From Salegentibacter lacus (GTDB lineage Bacteria; Bacteroidota; Bacteroidia; Flavobacteriales; Flavobacteriaceae), in NCBI RefSeq assembly GCF_020164555.1, contig NZ_JAIQZB010000013.1, positions 62,001 to 126,000 on the forward strand: DNA of 64,000 nt, given 5' to 3'. The notes beneath the pieces are model-generated. The model was not told where the DNA came from. It made no database searches and saw only the letters and a list, made by a program, of their open reading frames with translations. Of this stretch, positions 16,444 through 25,283 are shown piece by piece (within the stretch, counting starts at the first letter, position 1; every line of letters starts with the position of its first letter). The position numbers and the translations under genes are program-made.

Positions 16444-18234
16444 CTAAATTTCTTGTAATTCCACTAATTTTTTAAAATACCGAGATTCTTCAATTAATTC
16501 GTAAAATCCACCAATATTTGATATTTTTCCATTTTTCATTACCACAATCCTGTCAGCATTTTTTATGGTAGCAATACGATGAGCAACAATTAATATGGTA
16601 TAATTACCTTTTAAATCATCAATATTTTGCTGAATGGCTTTTTCAGTTTCAGAATCAAGCGCGGAAGTTGCTTCATCCAAAATCAAAATTTCCACATCTT
16701 TGAACAATTCCCGTGCGATAGAAATACGCTGTCTTTGTCCTCCGCTTAAATTCACCCCATTATTACCAAGAATAGTATTCTCCTTTTCGGGTAGCTCATT
16801 TATAAAATCAAAAATTGCCGCTTGTTTAACGGCCTTCCAGAATTTTCGCGAGTTAGATTCATTTTGATCTGCCCAAAACGAAATATTATTATATAAGGTA
16901 TCATTAAAGATTACCGCATCCTGGGTAATATAGCCGATTTTATTTTGTAAATTATCAATATTGATGTCCTGGCTACTCGAATCGTTTAATCTATAATCCC
17001 CTTGATCTATTGGCAGTAAGCCTGCGATAATATTTACCAATGTAGTTTTTCCGCTTCCGCTTTCTCCAACAAATGCAATTGTTTGATTTTTATGAATTTT
17101 TAAAGAAATATCCTTTAAAATTGGGGTTTGATTATAATTAAATGAAATATCAGAAAGTTCCAGAGTTTCAATCGATTGAACAAAATCATTTTTTCCTTTA
17201 ATTTCTTTATTTACTCTCAGTTCTTTCCCGAAGACTGTCATGTTTTCCAGAGATCCTGAGACAGAAAGAAACTTATTCCATCTAACTTGCATCTGCATTA
17301 AATAATTTAATGCTCTATAAAAGAAAATTAAACTTATCAAAATAGGGCCTAAATCTGAGCCTAAAAAGGATGTCTGTATAAAAATTACTAATACCACAAC
17401 AGATATCAAAATTGGTTCTCTTGCTGCAGTAAGCAAAGCATCTAACTTACCTATTTTTTTATTGCTCTTCTGAATTTTAAAAACTGAATTCTGTAACTTT
17501 TCTCCATATTTATTCAAAGAACCCGTAGCTTTCAAATATTTATAATTAGCCACATTTTGTATAATTAAACTTTGAAATATATTATTCTCACCAGTAAGAG
17601 CACGAGAAATATTTTTCGTAGTTACATATAATTTTTTATATAAGAAATTTGTGAGCAGCCCGCCAACAGAAACTAAAACTGCAAATTTAGCATCTATAGT
17701 AAAGGCAAATCCCATATATACTACTACTAGAATACCATATTGAATTGCATTGAAATAATTAATAAACGAAGAAGCAACGCGATCTACCTCACCGGTTAAA
17801 GTATTTTGAATTCGACCAACATCGGACATCACAAAATATTTATATGCCAAATTATTTAGTCCCTTAATATTTTGAACCCGTAATTTTTTAATAAACCATT
17901 CACGCACATTAACATTATAAATTCCAGCAAAATATTGAATAATTCCTTTTCCAAAGAAAAACAACAACATTATGCTTAGAATGGACATTAGACTTAATGG
18001 TATTCCCACGCTGCTAAAAAAATCGATCAAAAATCTTAATTTACCTAAAGAACTTGAATCAACAGTGGCTGAATCACTAACCATTTGAAGCAAAGGCAGG
18101 AACATGGTTAGGCCAAAACCATCCAGGACACCTATAAAAATGCTGAAAGCTATAATAATAAATACTCTATATCTTAAATAAGAATAGAAATACACAAAGC
18201 TTTCAAAGTATTTTTTTATTATTTTTTTTATCAA
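16444..18234 (-). CDS. ABC exporter/flippase (MsbA/PglK-like), fused TMD-NBD
   Basis: The 596-residue half-transporter has an N-terminal membrane domain (about residues 20-310, with hydrophobic segments around 22-45, 75-95, 160-200 and 270-310) and a C-terminal ATPase: Walker A GESGSGKTTL, Q-loop YITQDA, signature LSGGQRQRIS, Walker B EILILDEATSALDSE and switch His VAHR. No ATG is available; TTG 18234 is the likely start. No Wzx/Wzy pair occurs in the window, so this protein is the best candidate to flip the lipid-linked oligosaccharide, as PglK does. Confidence 0.88.
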   Translation of the reverse strand: MIKKIIKKYFESFVYFYSYLRYRVFIIIAFSIFIGVLDGFGLTMFLPLLQMVSDSATVDSSSLGKLRFLIDFFSSVGIPLSLMSILSIMLLFFFGKGIIQYFAGIYNVNVREWFIKKLRVQNIKGLNNLAYKYFVMSDVGRIQNTLTGEVDRVASSFINYFNAIQYGILVVVYMGFAFTIDAKFAVLVSVGGLLTNFLYKKLYVTTKNISRALTGENNIFQSLIIQNVANYKYLKATGSLNKYGEKLQNSVFKIQKSNKKIGKLDALLTAAREPILISVVVLVIFIQTSFLGSDLGPILISLIFFYRALNYLMQMQVRWNKFLSVSGSLENMTVFGKELRVNKEIKGKNDFVQSIETLELSDISFNYNQTPILKDISLKIHKNQTIAFVGESGSGKTTLVNIIAGLLPIDQGDYRLNDSSSQDINIDNLQNKIGYITQDAVIFNDTLYNNISFWADQNESNSRKFWKAVKQAAIFDFINELPEKENTILGNNGVNLSGGQRQRISIARELFKDVEILILDEATSALDSETEKAIQQNIDDLKGNYTILIVAHRIATIKNADRIVVMKNGKISNIGGFYELIEESRYFKKLVELQEI

Positions 18235-18377
18235 AACTTGTTAATCTTTTACTGTCGTATTAAATTTCCACTTATGAAATTCATTCGATATTATGAAATC
18301 ATTTTCATTCTATCTCTGAACATTTGTAAAAATTATTCTCCTTAACTTATTTTTCACAACCTTTCCAAGAAGTTGAA

Positions 18378-19775
18378 TTAACTCCCAATCGCATAAAACT
18401 CAAACCCGATATCTTCTTTAGTCTTTCTTTCCAGCAACCTACGACCATCGAAAAGGAATGCCGGTTTTAACATCTCGTCATAGATCTTCTTCCAGTCTAG
18501 CTCCTTAAATTCGTCCCATTCAGTTAGTATCGCCACGGCATGAGCATCTTTGGCTGCTTCATAAGAAGTGTTCACCACTTTAACCCTCGAACGGTTTTCT
18601 TCTGAAGATCGGGTGTTCAAATAATCCAGGTCAGCATAAATTTGCTCGGTCTTCACTTTAGGATCATAAACCACGATTTCCGCCTGTTCGTTCAAGAGGT
18701 AATCTGCTACATAAATTGCGGCAGATTCCCGGGTATCATTGGTATCTTTCTTAAAAGCCCAACCCAATAATGCAATCTTCTTGCCAGAAACGGTATTAAA
18801 TAAGGTTTGTACAATTTTCGCAGCAAACCTTCTTTTTTGGTGATCGTTCATCAAAATAACCTGCTCCCAGTAATCGGCTACATCATTCAAACCAAAAGAT
18901 TTTGAGATATATACCAGGTTTAAAATATCTTTTTGAAAACATGAACCTCCAAATCCCACGGAAGATTTTAAAAATTTCGGCCCTATCCTGGAGTCCATCC
19001 CTACGGCTTTTGACACTTCATTTACATCAGCCCCCGTTTTTTCGCATAGTTCACTCATCGCGTTTATACTGGAAACCCGCTGTGCTAAAAAGGCATTTGC
19101 TGTCAATTTTGAAAGCTCTGAAGACCAAACATTTGTAGTTAACAAACGTTCCCTTGGTATCCAATGGGCATAGATATCCACTAAAGCATTTACGGCTTCC
19201 TGGCCTTCTTCTGTATCCAAGTCACCTCCAATTAGCACCCGGTCCGGCTCCATTAAATCGCCCACCGCAGTTCCTTCTGCCAAAAACTCAGGATTGGAAA
19301 GAATTTGATAATTTACCCCGTTTCCGGTATTATCAAGAATATTTTTTAAGGCTTCAGCCGTACGTACCGGTAGCGTAGATTTCTCTACAACAATTTTATC
19401 GGTTTTTGAAACCCTTGCTATCTGACGGGCACAAAGCTCAATATACTTAAGATCGGCTGCCATCCCTTTTCCGATTCCATAAGTTTTGGTAGGGGTATTT
19501 ACCGAAATAAAGATCATATCAGCCTTATCTATGGCAGCGTCCACATCGGTAGAGAAGAAAAGGTTTCTGTCTCGCGCCTCTTTTACCACAGCCGATAGCC
19601 CGGGCTCATAAATTGGAATATTTTCTACATCTTCATCGTTCCATGCCGCGATTCTTTCTTCATTAATATCTACAACCGTTACGTTTATCTCAGGACATTT
19701 TTGCGCAATTACCGCCATTGTTGGCCCTCCTACGTAACCGGCGCCGATGCAACAGATGTTTTTAATTCTTGTCAT
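18378..19775 (-). CDS. ugd: UDP-glucose 6-dehydrogenase
   Basis: The 465-residue protein matches the longer, eukaryote-like UGDH group. It has an N-terminal NAD site [40 protein letters not shown], the catalytic Cys in [11 protein letters not shown], and the C-terminal UDP-binding domain ([13 protein letters not shown]). It oxidises UDP-glucose to UDP-glucuronic acid, indicating a uronic acid in the glycan. Codons are less AT-rich than those of the neighbouring transferases. It ends the module on one side of the low-complexity junction at 19.8-20.7 kb. Confidence 0.92.
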   Translation of the reverse strand: MTRIKNICCIGAGYVGGPTMAVIAQKCPEINVTVVDINEERIAAWNDEDVENIPIYEPGLSAVVKEARDRNLFFSTDVDAAIDKADMIFISVNTPTKTYGIGKGMAADLKYIELCARQIARVSKTDKIVVEKSTLPVRTAEALKNILDNTGNGVNYQILSNPEFLAEGTAVGDLMEPDRVLIGGDLDTEEGQEAVNALVDIYAHWIPRERLLTTNVWSSELSKLTANAFLAQRVSSINAMSELCEKTGADVNEVSKAVGMDSRIGPKFLKSSVGFGGSCFQKDILNLVYISKSFGLNDVADYWEQVILMNDHQKRRFAAKIVQTLFNTVSGKKIALLGWAFKKDTNDTRESAAIYVADYLLNEQAEIVVYDPKVKTEQIYADLDYLNTRSSEENRSRVKVVNTSYEAAKDAHAVAILTEWDEFKELDWKKIYDEMLKPAFLFDGRRLLERKTKEDIGFEFYAIGS

Positions 19776-19848
19776 GTTTATATTCTATTTTTTGATCAGG
19801 TAATGGTTTATTATTAAAACAGTGAATCTGCTTGTTATATGTAACGGA

Positions 19849-19866
19849 GTGACCTTGTGATGGAGT
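19849..19866 (+). repeat. 18-bp inverted repeat, copy 1
   Basis: GTGACCTTGTGATGGAGT is the exact reverse complement of 20644-20661. With adjoining GTAACGGAG-type units it forms a degenerate low-complexity block (about 19841-19925) directly after the four-helix-bundle gene. The two copies bracket that gene and its inserted element. Confidence 0.85.
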
Positions 19867-20113
19867 AACGGAGCCAATTTTTACTTGGTTACTTCGTCAC
19901 AGCATCACTTCGTTACTTCATTACTTTTTCAAACTTTGTATTAATTTCAGAATCATCCTTCTGATATATATTATTTTCTCTTCGATCTTTTTATTTTCCT
20001 TAATAAATTCCAGCATCTGTGCTATTTCCAGTTGAGTTTCCGTTTCAGCTAAGGAGCCTAAGGAAATATAAAGAAACCTAATAAAATCCTTTTTACTATT
20101 TCTTGCAGCTCCT

Positions 20114-20380
20114 TTAACCCTGTGTAATTATTTCTTCGAAATTAATACGATTCTTTAAATATCGTTTACCATAGGTAGTCTTTAAATATTTCTCTCTTTT
20201 CAAAGCACTACTTTGGTTTAAACATGCTCCATAATAAACTAATTTTAATGGTCTCCTATTTTTAGTTGAAACCACATTCCCCTTATTATGTTGCGCTATT
20301 CTTAAATCTAAATCTGATGTATAGCCTGTATACATTTTTTTATCTTTTAAACTGAATAAAACATAAGTATAAAAAAACAT
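20114..20380 (-). CDS. Small GIY-YIG nuclease (YhbQ/SLX1-like single domain)
   Basis: From ATG 20380 the product is 88 residues, one GIY-YIG domain: YTYVLFSLKDKKMYTGYT carries the paired Tyr strands (GIY-YIG is YTY...YTG here), followed by DLRIAQHNKGN, ARG-equivalent KNRRPLKLVYYG and the Glu/Lys helix ALKREKYLKT. This is the full length of stand-alone Bacteroidota members, often multicopy. It is encoded inside an insert with terminal inverted repeats that interrupts another gene, so it may be the homing or mobilising enzyme of that insert. TTG 20386 is an alternative start. Confidence 0.85.
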   Translation of the reverse strand: MFFYTYVLFSLKDKKMYTGYTSDLDLRIAQHNKGNVVSTKNRRPLKLVYYGACLNQSSALKREKYLKTTYGKRYLKNRINFEEIITQG

Positions 20381-20403
20381 TATCAAAATTTTATTACACA
20401 GGG
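20118..20403 (-). mobile_element. Mini mobile element: GIY-YIG gene between 11-bp inverted repeats
   Basis: CCCTGTGTAAT (20118-20128) and ATTACACAGGG (20393-20403) are perfect inverted repeats bounding a 286-bp insert that holds one GIY-YIG nuclease gene. The insert splits a four-helix-bundle gene between its Ala and Gly codons. About one target base (the G of the expected GAA codon) seems changed or lost, and no clear target duplication is visible. The nuclease stop codon (20114-20116) lies just outside the repeat, so the last codons (Thr-Gln-Gly) are written by the repeat itself. Confidence 0.75.
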
Positions 20404-20643
20404 CAAGCTATATTTGACGGAATTGAAACTGCAGCTCTTCTAATTTGACTCGTCAGTCCGAATTTTTCAGCATCCGGAAAACTCCGACTTGTTTCGTAAA
20501 CATCAACAACTAAATCAATGCTGGTTTTGTAAACGGTTAAATCTCTGTGTGATTTCATTATATTAAAATTTAAAGGTTACATGGCAAAATTCCATCACAC
20601 ATTACTACTTCTCAAAGACACAGCTTTAATTCATCACACCGTC

Positions 20644-20661
20644 ACTCCATCACAAGGTCAC
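20644..20661 (+). repeat. 18-bp inverted repeat, copy 2
   Basis: ACTCCATCACAAGGTCAC pairs exactly with 19849-19866 in inverted orientation. It sits in a TCAC/CATCAC-rich low-complexity block (about 20590-20670) upstream of the four-helix-bundle gene, running into the 3' end of the UDP-HexNAc dehydrogenase gene at 20666. Confidence 0.85.
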
Positions 20662-20665
20662 AGCT

Positions 20666-21952
20666 TCACAACTTTTTATCACACCTATCGCCAAGCACTC
20701 CCTTTACATCATAAACAACGGTATTCCCGCTTTTTAATTGATCAAGATCCATTTCCAAAAACTCTTTATGAGCTACAGCCAGAACAACCGCGTCAAACTT
20801 TTCTTTTGGAAGTTCTTTACTTGTTTTTAAACCATATTCGTGCTTTACCTCTTCAGGGTTAGCAAGTGGGTCGTAAATGGTCACATTAGTCCCATATTCC
20901 TTTAGATTCTTAATAACATCTACCACCTTGGTATTTCTAACATCGGGACAATTTTCTTTAAAGGTAATTCCCAATACAAGAATATTTGCATTTTTAACCT
21001 TCTGGTCATTTTGCAACATTAATTTAACTACTTCTGAAGCGACATATTGCCCCATAGAGTCGTTCATTCTTCTACCTGCGAGAATAATTTCCGGATGATA
21101 ACCTATTTCCTGGGCCTTCTGAGCTAAATAATAAGGATCTACGCCAATACAATGCCCACCGACCAGTCCGGGTTTAAAAGGAAGGAAATTCCATTTTGTT
21201 CCTGCAGCTTCTAAAACATCCTGGGTATCTATCCCCATCATATTAAAGATCTTGGCCAATTCATTTACGAAAGCGATATTAATATCCCTTTGTGAATTTT
21301 CAATAACCTTAGCGGCTTCAGCTACTTTTATGGTAGGAGCCAGATGCGTACCGGCAGTAATTACTTCGGCATAAAGATCATTTACCTTTTCACCAATTTC
21401 CGGAGTTGAACCCGCGGTAACTTTTAAAATTTTATCTACCGTATGTTCTTTATCTCCCGGGTTGATACGCTCGGGAGAATATCCCACAAAGAAATCTTCG
21501 TTGAATACAAGACCACTATTTTTTTCCAGTACAGGTACGCATTCATCTTCAGTTACACCGGGATAAACAGTCGATTCGTAAATTACTATATCTCCTTTTT
21601 TCAGGACTTTAGCAACGGTTTCGCTACTTTTATAAAGCGGAGTAAGATCTGGCCGGTTATTTTTATCAACTGGAGTTGGAACTGTAATAATGTAATAATT
21701 ACAATCTGCTATATCTTCAAGATCGGCGGAACAAAACAAGCCTTTCCCATTTTTTAATGCTTCCTTCGAAACTAAAGCTGATTGCAGGACGTCATCTTCC
21801 ACTTCTAAAGTAGAGTCGTGACCACTCATTAATTCTTTAATCCTTGCCTGGTTTATATCAAATCCAACAACGGGATATTTGGTAGCAAATAACCTTGCCA
21901 GTGGTAATCCTACATATCCTAAGCCTATTATGGCAATTTTTTTATTATCCAT
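20666..21952 (-). CDS. UDP-N-acetylhexosamine 6-dehydrogenase (WbpO/TviB-like)
   Basis: The 428-residue nucleotide-sugar dehydrogenase has GLGYVGLPLARLFA at the N-terminal NAD site, YESTVYPGVTED, GYSPERINPGD, and the catalytic Cys in LVGGHCIGVDPYYLA near residue 260, then a C-terminal UDP-binding domain (ITFKENCPDVRNTK). The GHCIGVDPYYL form is characteristic of UDP-GlcNAc/GalNAc/ManNAc dehydrogenases rather than UDP-glucose dehydrogenase. With the WbpP/TviC-like epimerase at 23889 it probably makes UDP-GalNAcA. Its last codons abut the low-complexity block at 20.6 kb. Confidence 0.85.
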   Translation of the reverse strand: MDNKKIAIIGLGYVGLPLARLFATKYPVVGFDINQARIKELMSGHDSTLEVEDDVLQSALVSKEALKNGKGLFCSADLEDIADCNYYIITVPTPVDKNNRPDLTPLYKSSETVAKVLKKGDIVIYESTVYPGVTEDECVPVLEKNSGLVFNEDFFVGYSPERINPGDKEHTVDKILKVTAGSTPEIGEKVNDLYAEVITAGTHLAPTIKVAEAAKVIENSQRDINIAFVNELAKIFNMMGIDTQDVLEAAGTKWNFLPFKPGLVGGHCIGVDPYYLAQKAQEIGYHPEIILAGRRMNDSMGQYVASEVVKLMLQNDQKVKNANILVLGITFKENCPDVRNTKVVDVIKNLKEYGTNVTIYDPLANPEEVKHEYGLKTSKELPKEKFDAVVLAVAHKEFLEMDLDQLKSGNTVVYDVKGVLGDRCDKKL

Positions 21953-22003
21953 TATTCAATTTAAAAAAACAAAACTAATATTATTTACAAGTTATTATTA
22001 ATC

Positions 22004-23149
22004 TTAAACTTTAAAGTTTTTACCCAAAGTTTCTTTAATAGTTTTAATAATGTGTTTAATTTCTGCCGAAGTCAAATCTGGATAAAGAGGTAAACGCACC
22101 AGGCGGGAAGCCAAATCTTCAGTTAAGGGCAAATCCTCTTTAATATATCCCAACTTCAATCCCATTTTAGAAGAATGCAGGGGGATATAACTAGTATAAG
22201 CTGAAATCCCTTCTATTTCCATTTTATCCACAAATAATTCCCTTCTTTCATTAGAATTAAAAATCAACCAAAAGCAATGATAATTACTCACTTTATCCTC
22301 TTCTAAATGTTGAATTGTGAAGTAGCCATTATCCTCATACTTTTTTAATTCATTAAGATAAAGGTCATAAATAGATTTTCTTTTCTGTTTAATTTCCTCT
22401 TCCTCCTCTAACTGAGCAAGTAACATACCAGCTAAAATATCGGACAGAAGATAACTGGAACCTTTTTCTATCCAGGAATATTTGCTTTGTAAACCTTTAA
22501 TAACTTTATTGCGATCGGTACCTTTTTCCATGATGTAACTAGCTCGCTCCCGCCATTCAGTTTTATTCACCACTATAGCACCACCTTCCCCACAACTAAA
22601 ATTTTTGGTATCATGAAAGCTATAACAGGCTATATGAGCTCTCTTACCACTTATCTCTCCCTTATACATTGAACCGTAAGATTGAGCACAGTCCTGCATC
22701 ACGATAAGATCATGTTTTTTAGCTATCTGCATAATTTCCTCAATGTCGCAAGGAACGCCGGCATAATCAATAGGAATGATCATTTTAGTTTTTGAGGTTA
22801 TTAATTCCTCTATGCGATTTACATCAATATTCATGTCTGAAGCCCTTACTTCACAAAATACTGGTTTAGCTCCAAATATTAAAACAGCATTTGCTGTAGA
22901 ACTAAAAGTAAATGAAGGCATAATAACTTCGTCTCCAGGTTGAATGTTAGCGAGTAAAGCTCCCATCTCTAGAGCTGCTGTACAGGAAGGGGTAAGAAAA
23001 ACACCCTGCAAATTATATTTTTGTTTAAAAAGATCTTTAACACGCTTATTAAAAGTGTAATTTCCCGCTTGGCGGCCAGAAGATAAAGCTTCAGACATGT
23101 AAGAAATTTCTTTCCCGGTAATATAAGGTAAATTGAATGGTATCTTCAT
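22004..23149 (-). CDS. wecE: dTDP-4-keto-6-deoxyglucose aminotransferase (WecE-like)
   Basis: The 381-residue DegT-family PLP enzyme has TPSCTAALEMGALL, MPSFTFSSTANA, QDCAQSYGSMYKG and the PLP lysine in YSFHDTKNFSCGEGGA, a motif string typical of WecE/RffA enzymes. It would convert dTDP-4-keto-6-deoxyglucose (from RmlA and RmlB encoded at 32-35 kb) to dTDP-Fuc4N. It is 6 bp downstream of a GNAT gene that could acetylate that amine. The sequence gives no direct proof of stereochemistry. Confidence 0.8.
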   Translation of the reverse strand: MKIPFNLPYITGKEISYMSEALSSGRQAGNYTFNKRVKDLFKQKYNLQGVFLTPSCTAALEMGALLANIQPGDEVIMPSFTFSSTANAVLIFGAKPVFCEVRASDMNIDVNRIEELITSKTKMIIPIDYAGVPCDIEEIMQIAKKHDLIVMQDCAQSYGSMYKGEISGKRAHIACYSFHDTKNFSCGEGGAIVVNKTEWRERASYIMEKGTDRNKVIKGLQSKYSWIEKGSSYLLSDILAGMLLAQLEEEEEIKQKRKSIYDLYLNELKKYEDNGYFTIQHLEEDKVSNYHCFWLIFNSNERRELFVDKMEIEGISAYTSYIPLHSSKMGLKLGYIKEDLPLTEDLASRLVRLPLYPDLTSAEIKHIIKTIKETLGKNFKV

Positions 23150-23155
23150 ATTAGC

Positions 23156-23863
23156 CTAAATAGATTTTCTCCATAAATGATTAATATTGAAACCCCTTTC
23201 GCACTTAATACCAAAACGTTCGTAAACTTTTAAGGCCTTTAAATTTCTGGATTGGGTACTACTTTTTAAAACTGAACAATTTCTTTCTATTAAATAAGAC
23301 TCAATAGCTTCCATTAACAAAAAAGATATTCCTTTACCTTCACTTTTAGCGTCAACCCCCATAAGTGGAATAATTCCCTCTCCATTATTCCTAAATCTAA
23401 TTGTCGCAAAACCCTTAACTTCATCATCATCTTGATACACTAAAACAGCATCTGCTCCAATATGCTTAACTGATTTATCCAACCAAATATCATAAAGTTC
23501 ATATACTTTGGAATTCGGGATTTTATCATCAAAATAAAATCTACTCCTTCGAGCTATACGCTTCAACAAATTTCGCATCTCAGTAGTAGGAATTGTCTGA
23601 TCAAAAAACTTCACTTTGGGATGGAATTCCTTTTTTAATTTTAATTCCTTAGAAAGCTCTACAATTTCATCGATTTTAAGAACAGTATAGTATTCTGATT
23701 CCGAAACATCAAAATTGGAATTAAAATAAATCAACTCAACCTCTTCCTTATGAAGTTGCGATAATATTTTTTGATAATGTTCATCAGATATATTAGAAGC
23801 TATTTTCGCTACTTTAAATCCAAAAAATTCAGAATCCCATTCTAATATTTCAAAATCTTTCAT
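23156..23863 (-). CDS. wecD: GNAT acetyltransferase (WecD-like)
   Basis: This 235-residue protein starts MKDFEILEWDSEFFGFKVA, as dTDP-fucosamine acetyltransferases (WecD) do. The C-terminal half is the GNAT fold, with the acetyl-CoA loop AKSEGKGISFLLMEAIESY and NLKALKVYERFG. Placement between the WecE-like aminotransferase (6 bp) and the epimerase (25 bp) supports N-acetylation of dTDP-Fuc4N to dTDP-Fuc4NAc. Confidence 0.75.
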   Translation of the reverse strand: MKDFEILEWDSEFFGFKVAKIASNISDEHYQKILSQLHKEEVELIYFNSNFDVSESEYYTVLKIDEIVELSKELKLKKEFHPKVKFFDQTIPTTEMRNLLKRIARRSRFYFDDKIPNSKVYELYDIWLDKSVKHIGADAVLVYQDDDEVKGFATIRFRNNGEGIIPLMGVDAKSEGKGISFLLMEAIESYLIERNCSVLKSSTQSRNLKALKVYERFGIKCERGFNINHLWRKSI

Positions 23864-23888
23864 AATAGACGATAGCCAAAACCCATTA

Positions 23889-24881
23889 CTAAAGATTCTC
23901 CCAATACCAGGCCACTGCCTCCTTTAACCCATCATCAATGCGGTGGCTTGGTTCATATCCCAATAAACTTTTAGCTTTTTCTACTGAAGCTAAAGAATGT
24001 GGAATATCCCCGGCTCTATTCGGTCCGTGCCCTACTTCTACATGCTCAATTTTCGGGTCAAACTCAGAAAGGTGCTTTTTTAGTAATTGTGTAAGTTCCA
24101 CTAAGTTGGTTCTATCACCAACAGCGGTATTATAGACCTCATTAACTGCTTCTTTATTTTCCGTGGTCAGGGCACGTAAATTCATTTGAATTACATTATC
24201 GATATAAGTAAAGTCACGGGAATAAGTGCCATCACCATTAATCAACGGACTTTCATGCTTCATAAACTGCATTACAAATTTTGGAATTACCGCAGCATAA
24301 GCTCCATTTGGATCTTGTTTTCTACCGAAAACATTAAAATATCTTAGTCCTATAGTATCCAAGTTATAAGCATCCTGAAAAATATCAGCATATAGCTCAT
24401 TTACATATTTGGTAATGGCGTAAGGAGAAAGTGGTTTACCGATCTCGTCCTCAACTTTTGGAAGTTTTTCTGAATCACCATAGGTAGAAGAACTGGCTGC
24501 ATAAACAAATCTTTTCACTCCCGCATCGCGGGCGGCAACCAACATATTAAGAAAACCGGAAATATTGACTTCGTTACTTGTAATAGGATCGGCAAGAGAA
24601 CGCGGCACGGAACCTAATGCCGCTTCGTGTAATACATAATCCACATTCGCACAGGCTCTATGACAAGTTTCAATATTACGAATATCTCCTTCGATTAGTT
24701 GAAAATTCTCGTGATCTCTAAAAGCTTCAAGATTATGCTTGTGCCCGGTAGCAAAATTATCCAGGCAAACAACTTTAGCATTTAAACTAAGTAAAGTTTC
24801 ACATAAATTGGAGCCAATAAATCCCGCACCGCCGGTTACTAAAATCTTTTTACTTTCTAATTTCTGCTGAAACTCAGTCAT
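23889..24881 (-). CDS. UDP-GlcNAc(A) C4-epimerase (WbpP/TviC-like)
   Basis: The 330-residue extended SDR epimerase has GGAGFIGSNLCETL, DNFATGHKHNL, the catalytic triad in ASSSTYGDS with YAITKYVNEL, and RYFNVFGRKQDPNGAYAAVI. The N-terminal extension before the Rossmann motif and the QDPNGAYAAVIPKF string match WbpP/TviC, which epimerise UDP-GlcNAc or UDP-GlcNAcA at C4. It heads a four-gene operon (epimerase, wecD, wecE, dehydrogenase) with its own promoter box at 24914-24921. Confidence 0.85.
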   Translation of the reverse strand: MTEFQQKLESKKILVTGGAGFIGSNLCETLLSLNAKVVCLDNFATGHKHNLEAFRDHENFQLIEGDIRNIETCHRACANVDYVLHEAALGSVPRSLADPITSNEVNISGFLNMLVAARDAGVKRFVYAASSSTYGDSEKLPKVEDEIGKPLSPYAITKYVNELYADIFQDAYNLDTIGLRYFNVFGRKQDPNGAYAAVIPKFVMQFMKHESPLINGDGTYSRDFTYIDNVIQMNLRALTTENKEAVNEVYNTAVGDRTNLVELTQLLKKHLSEFDPKIEHVEVGHGPNRAGDIPHSLASVEKAKSLLGYEPSHRIDDGLKEAVAWYWENL

Positions 24882-24913
24882 TCGAGGGTTTTAAATTAAC
24901 TTTTTATCGCTGG

Positions 24914-24921
24914 CAAAGATA
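24914..24921 (-). promoter_or_regulatory. Candidate -7 box (TATCTTTG) for epimerase operon
   Basis: The minus strand reads TATCTTTG, a full match to the Bacteroidota -7 consensus TAnnTTTG, 33 bp before ATG 24881. No clear -33 TTG at usual spacing is seen. The identical octamer precedes rmlB (34771-34778) and lies upstream of the LacI gene (35961-35968). Confidence 0.5.
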
Positions 24922-25283
24922 GAATTTCTTTATTGGGCTGTTGCTAAAGAAACCTTAAAGCTTTAAAAACGTTAAGAATCATGTTAATTGTAACCAGGTG
25001 AATTTTTCTATTTTTACTAGAATCTACAAATATTTCACTTTATCCACAATTGGATCATCAACAACTTAGATCCTGAAATAAATTCAGGATGACGGGCTTT
25101 AAAAGCAAAACTTGAAATGAAACCCATGGACTAATAACTACAGACTAATCGGCTGATTTTATTTGTGAATTCGTGGCGGGCCTCCAGCAACCTTCAACAT
25201 GCCTTGCTTAAAAATAAAAATATTTCAACCATCTGCGAACACAGGCCTGGTAACTAATTAACGAATCACAAATTCACCAACCA
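24922..25283. other. Non-coding module junction with low-complexity sequence
   Basis: No gene is visible between the epimerase promoter and cysN. The stretch contains an inverted repeat TCCTGAA/TTCAGGA at 25071-25089 and phrases such as GGACTAATAACTACAGACTA and GAATTCGTGG, which recur in similar form at 31.86-31.96 kb. It marks the join between the sugar-acid/Fuc4N module and the sulfate activation cassette. Confidence 0.6.

Larger units (their letters stand above)
19921..20558 (-). pseudogene. Four-helix bundle (23S rRNA IVS-type) protein, split by insertion
   Basis: ATG 20558 begins 51 codons (MKSHRDLTVYKTSIDLVVDV, then FGLTSQIRRAAVSIPSNIA) ending at 20406. The matching C-terminal half, GAARNSKKDFIRFLYISLGS through to LIQSLKK, is at 20112-19921 with TAA 19921-19923. 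Joined, they give a normal family member of about 115 residues, with the break exactly where SIPSNIAEGAAR is expected. The 286-bp element at 20118-20403 fills the gap and puts stops in frame (ACPV then stop). This family of small four-helix proteins is common in Bacteroidota and was first known from 23S rRNA intervening sequences; its function is unclear. As it stands no full-length protein can be made unless the insert is removed from DNA or RNA. Confidence 0.85.

Noticed and set aside
20581-20862. 93-codon plus-strand frame rich in His, Thr and Leu
   Set aside because: It is a translation of the TCAC-rich low-complexity block running antisense into the 3' end of the UDP-HexNAc dehydrogenase gene; no domain or ribosome site supports it.
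25071-25089. TCCTGAA/TTCAGGA hairpin as a terminator
   Set aside because: The stem is AT-rich and no T-run follows on the relevant strand; it is more likely a dispersed intergenic repeat (a similar one is at 55077-55092).
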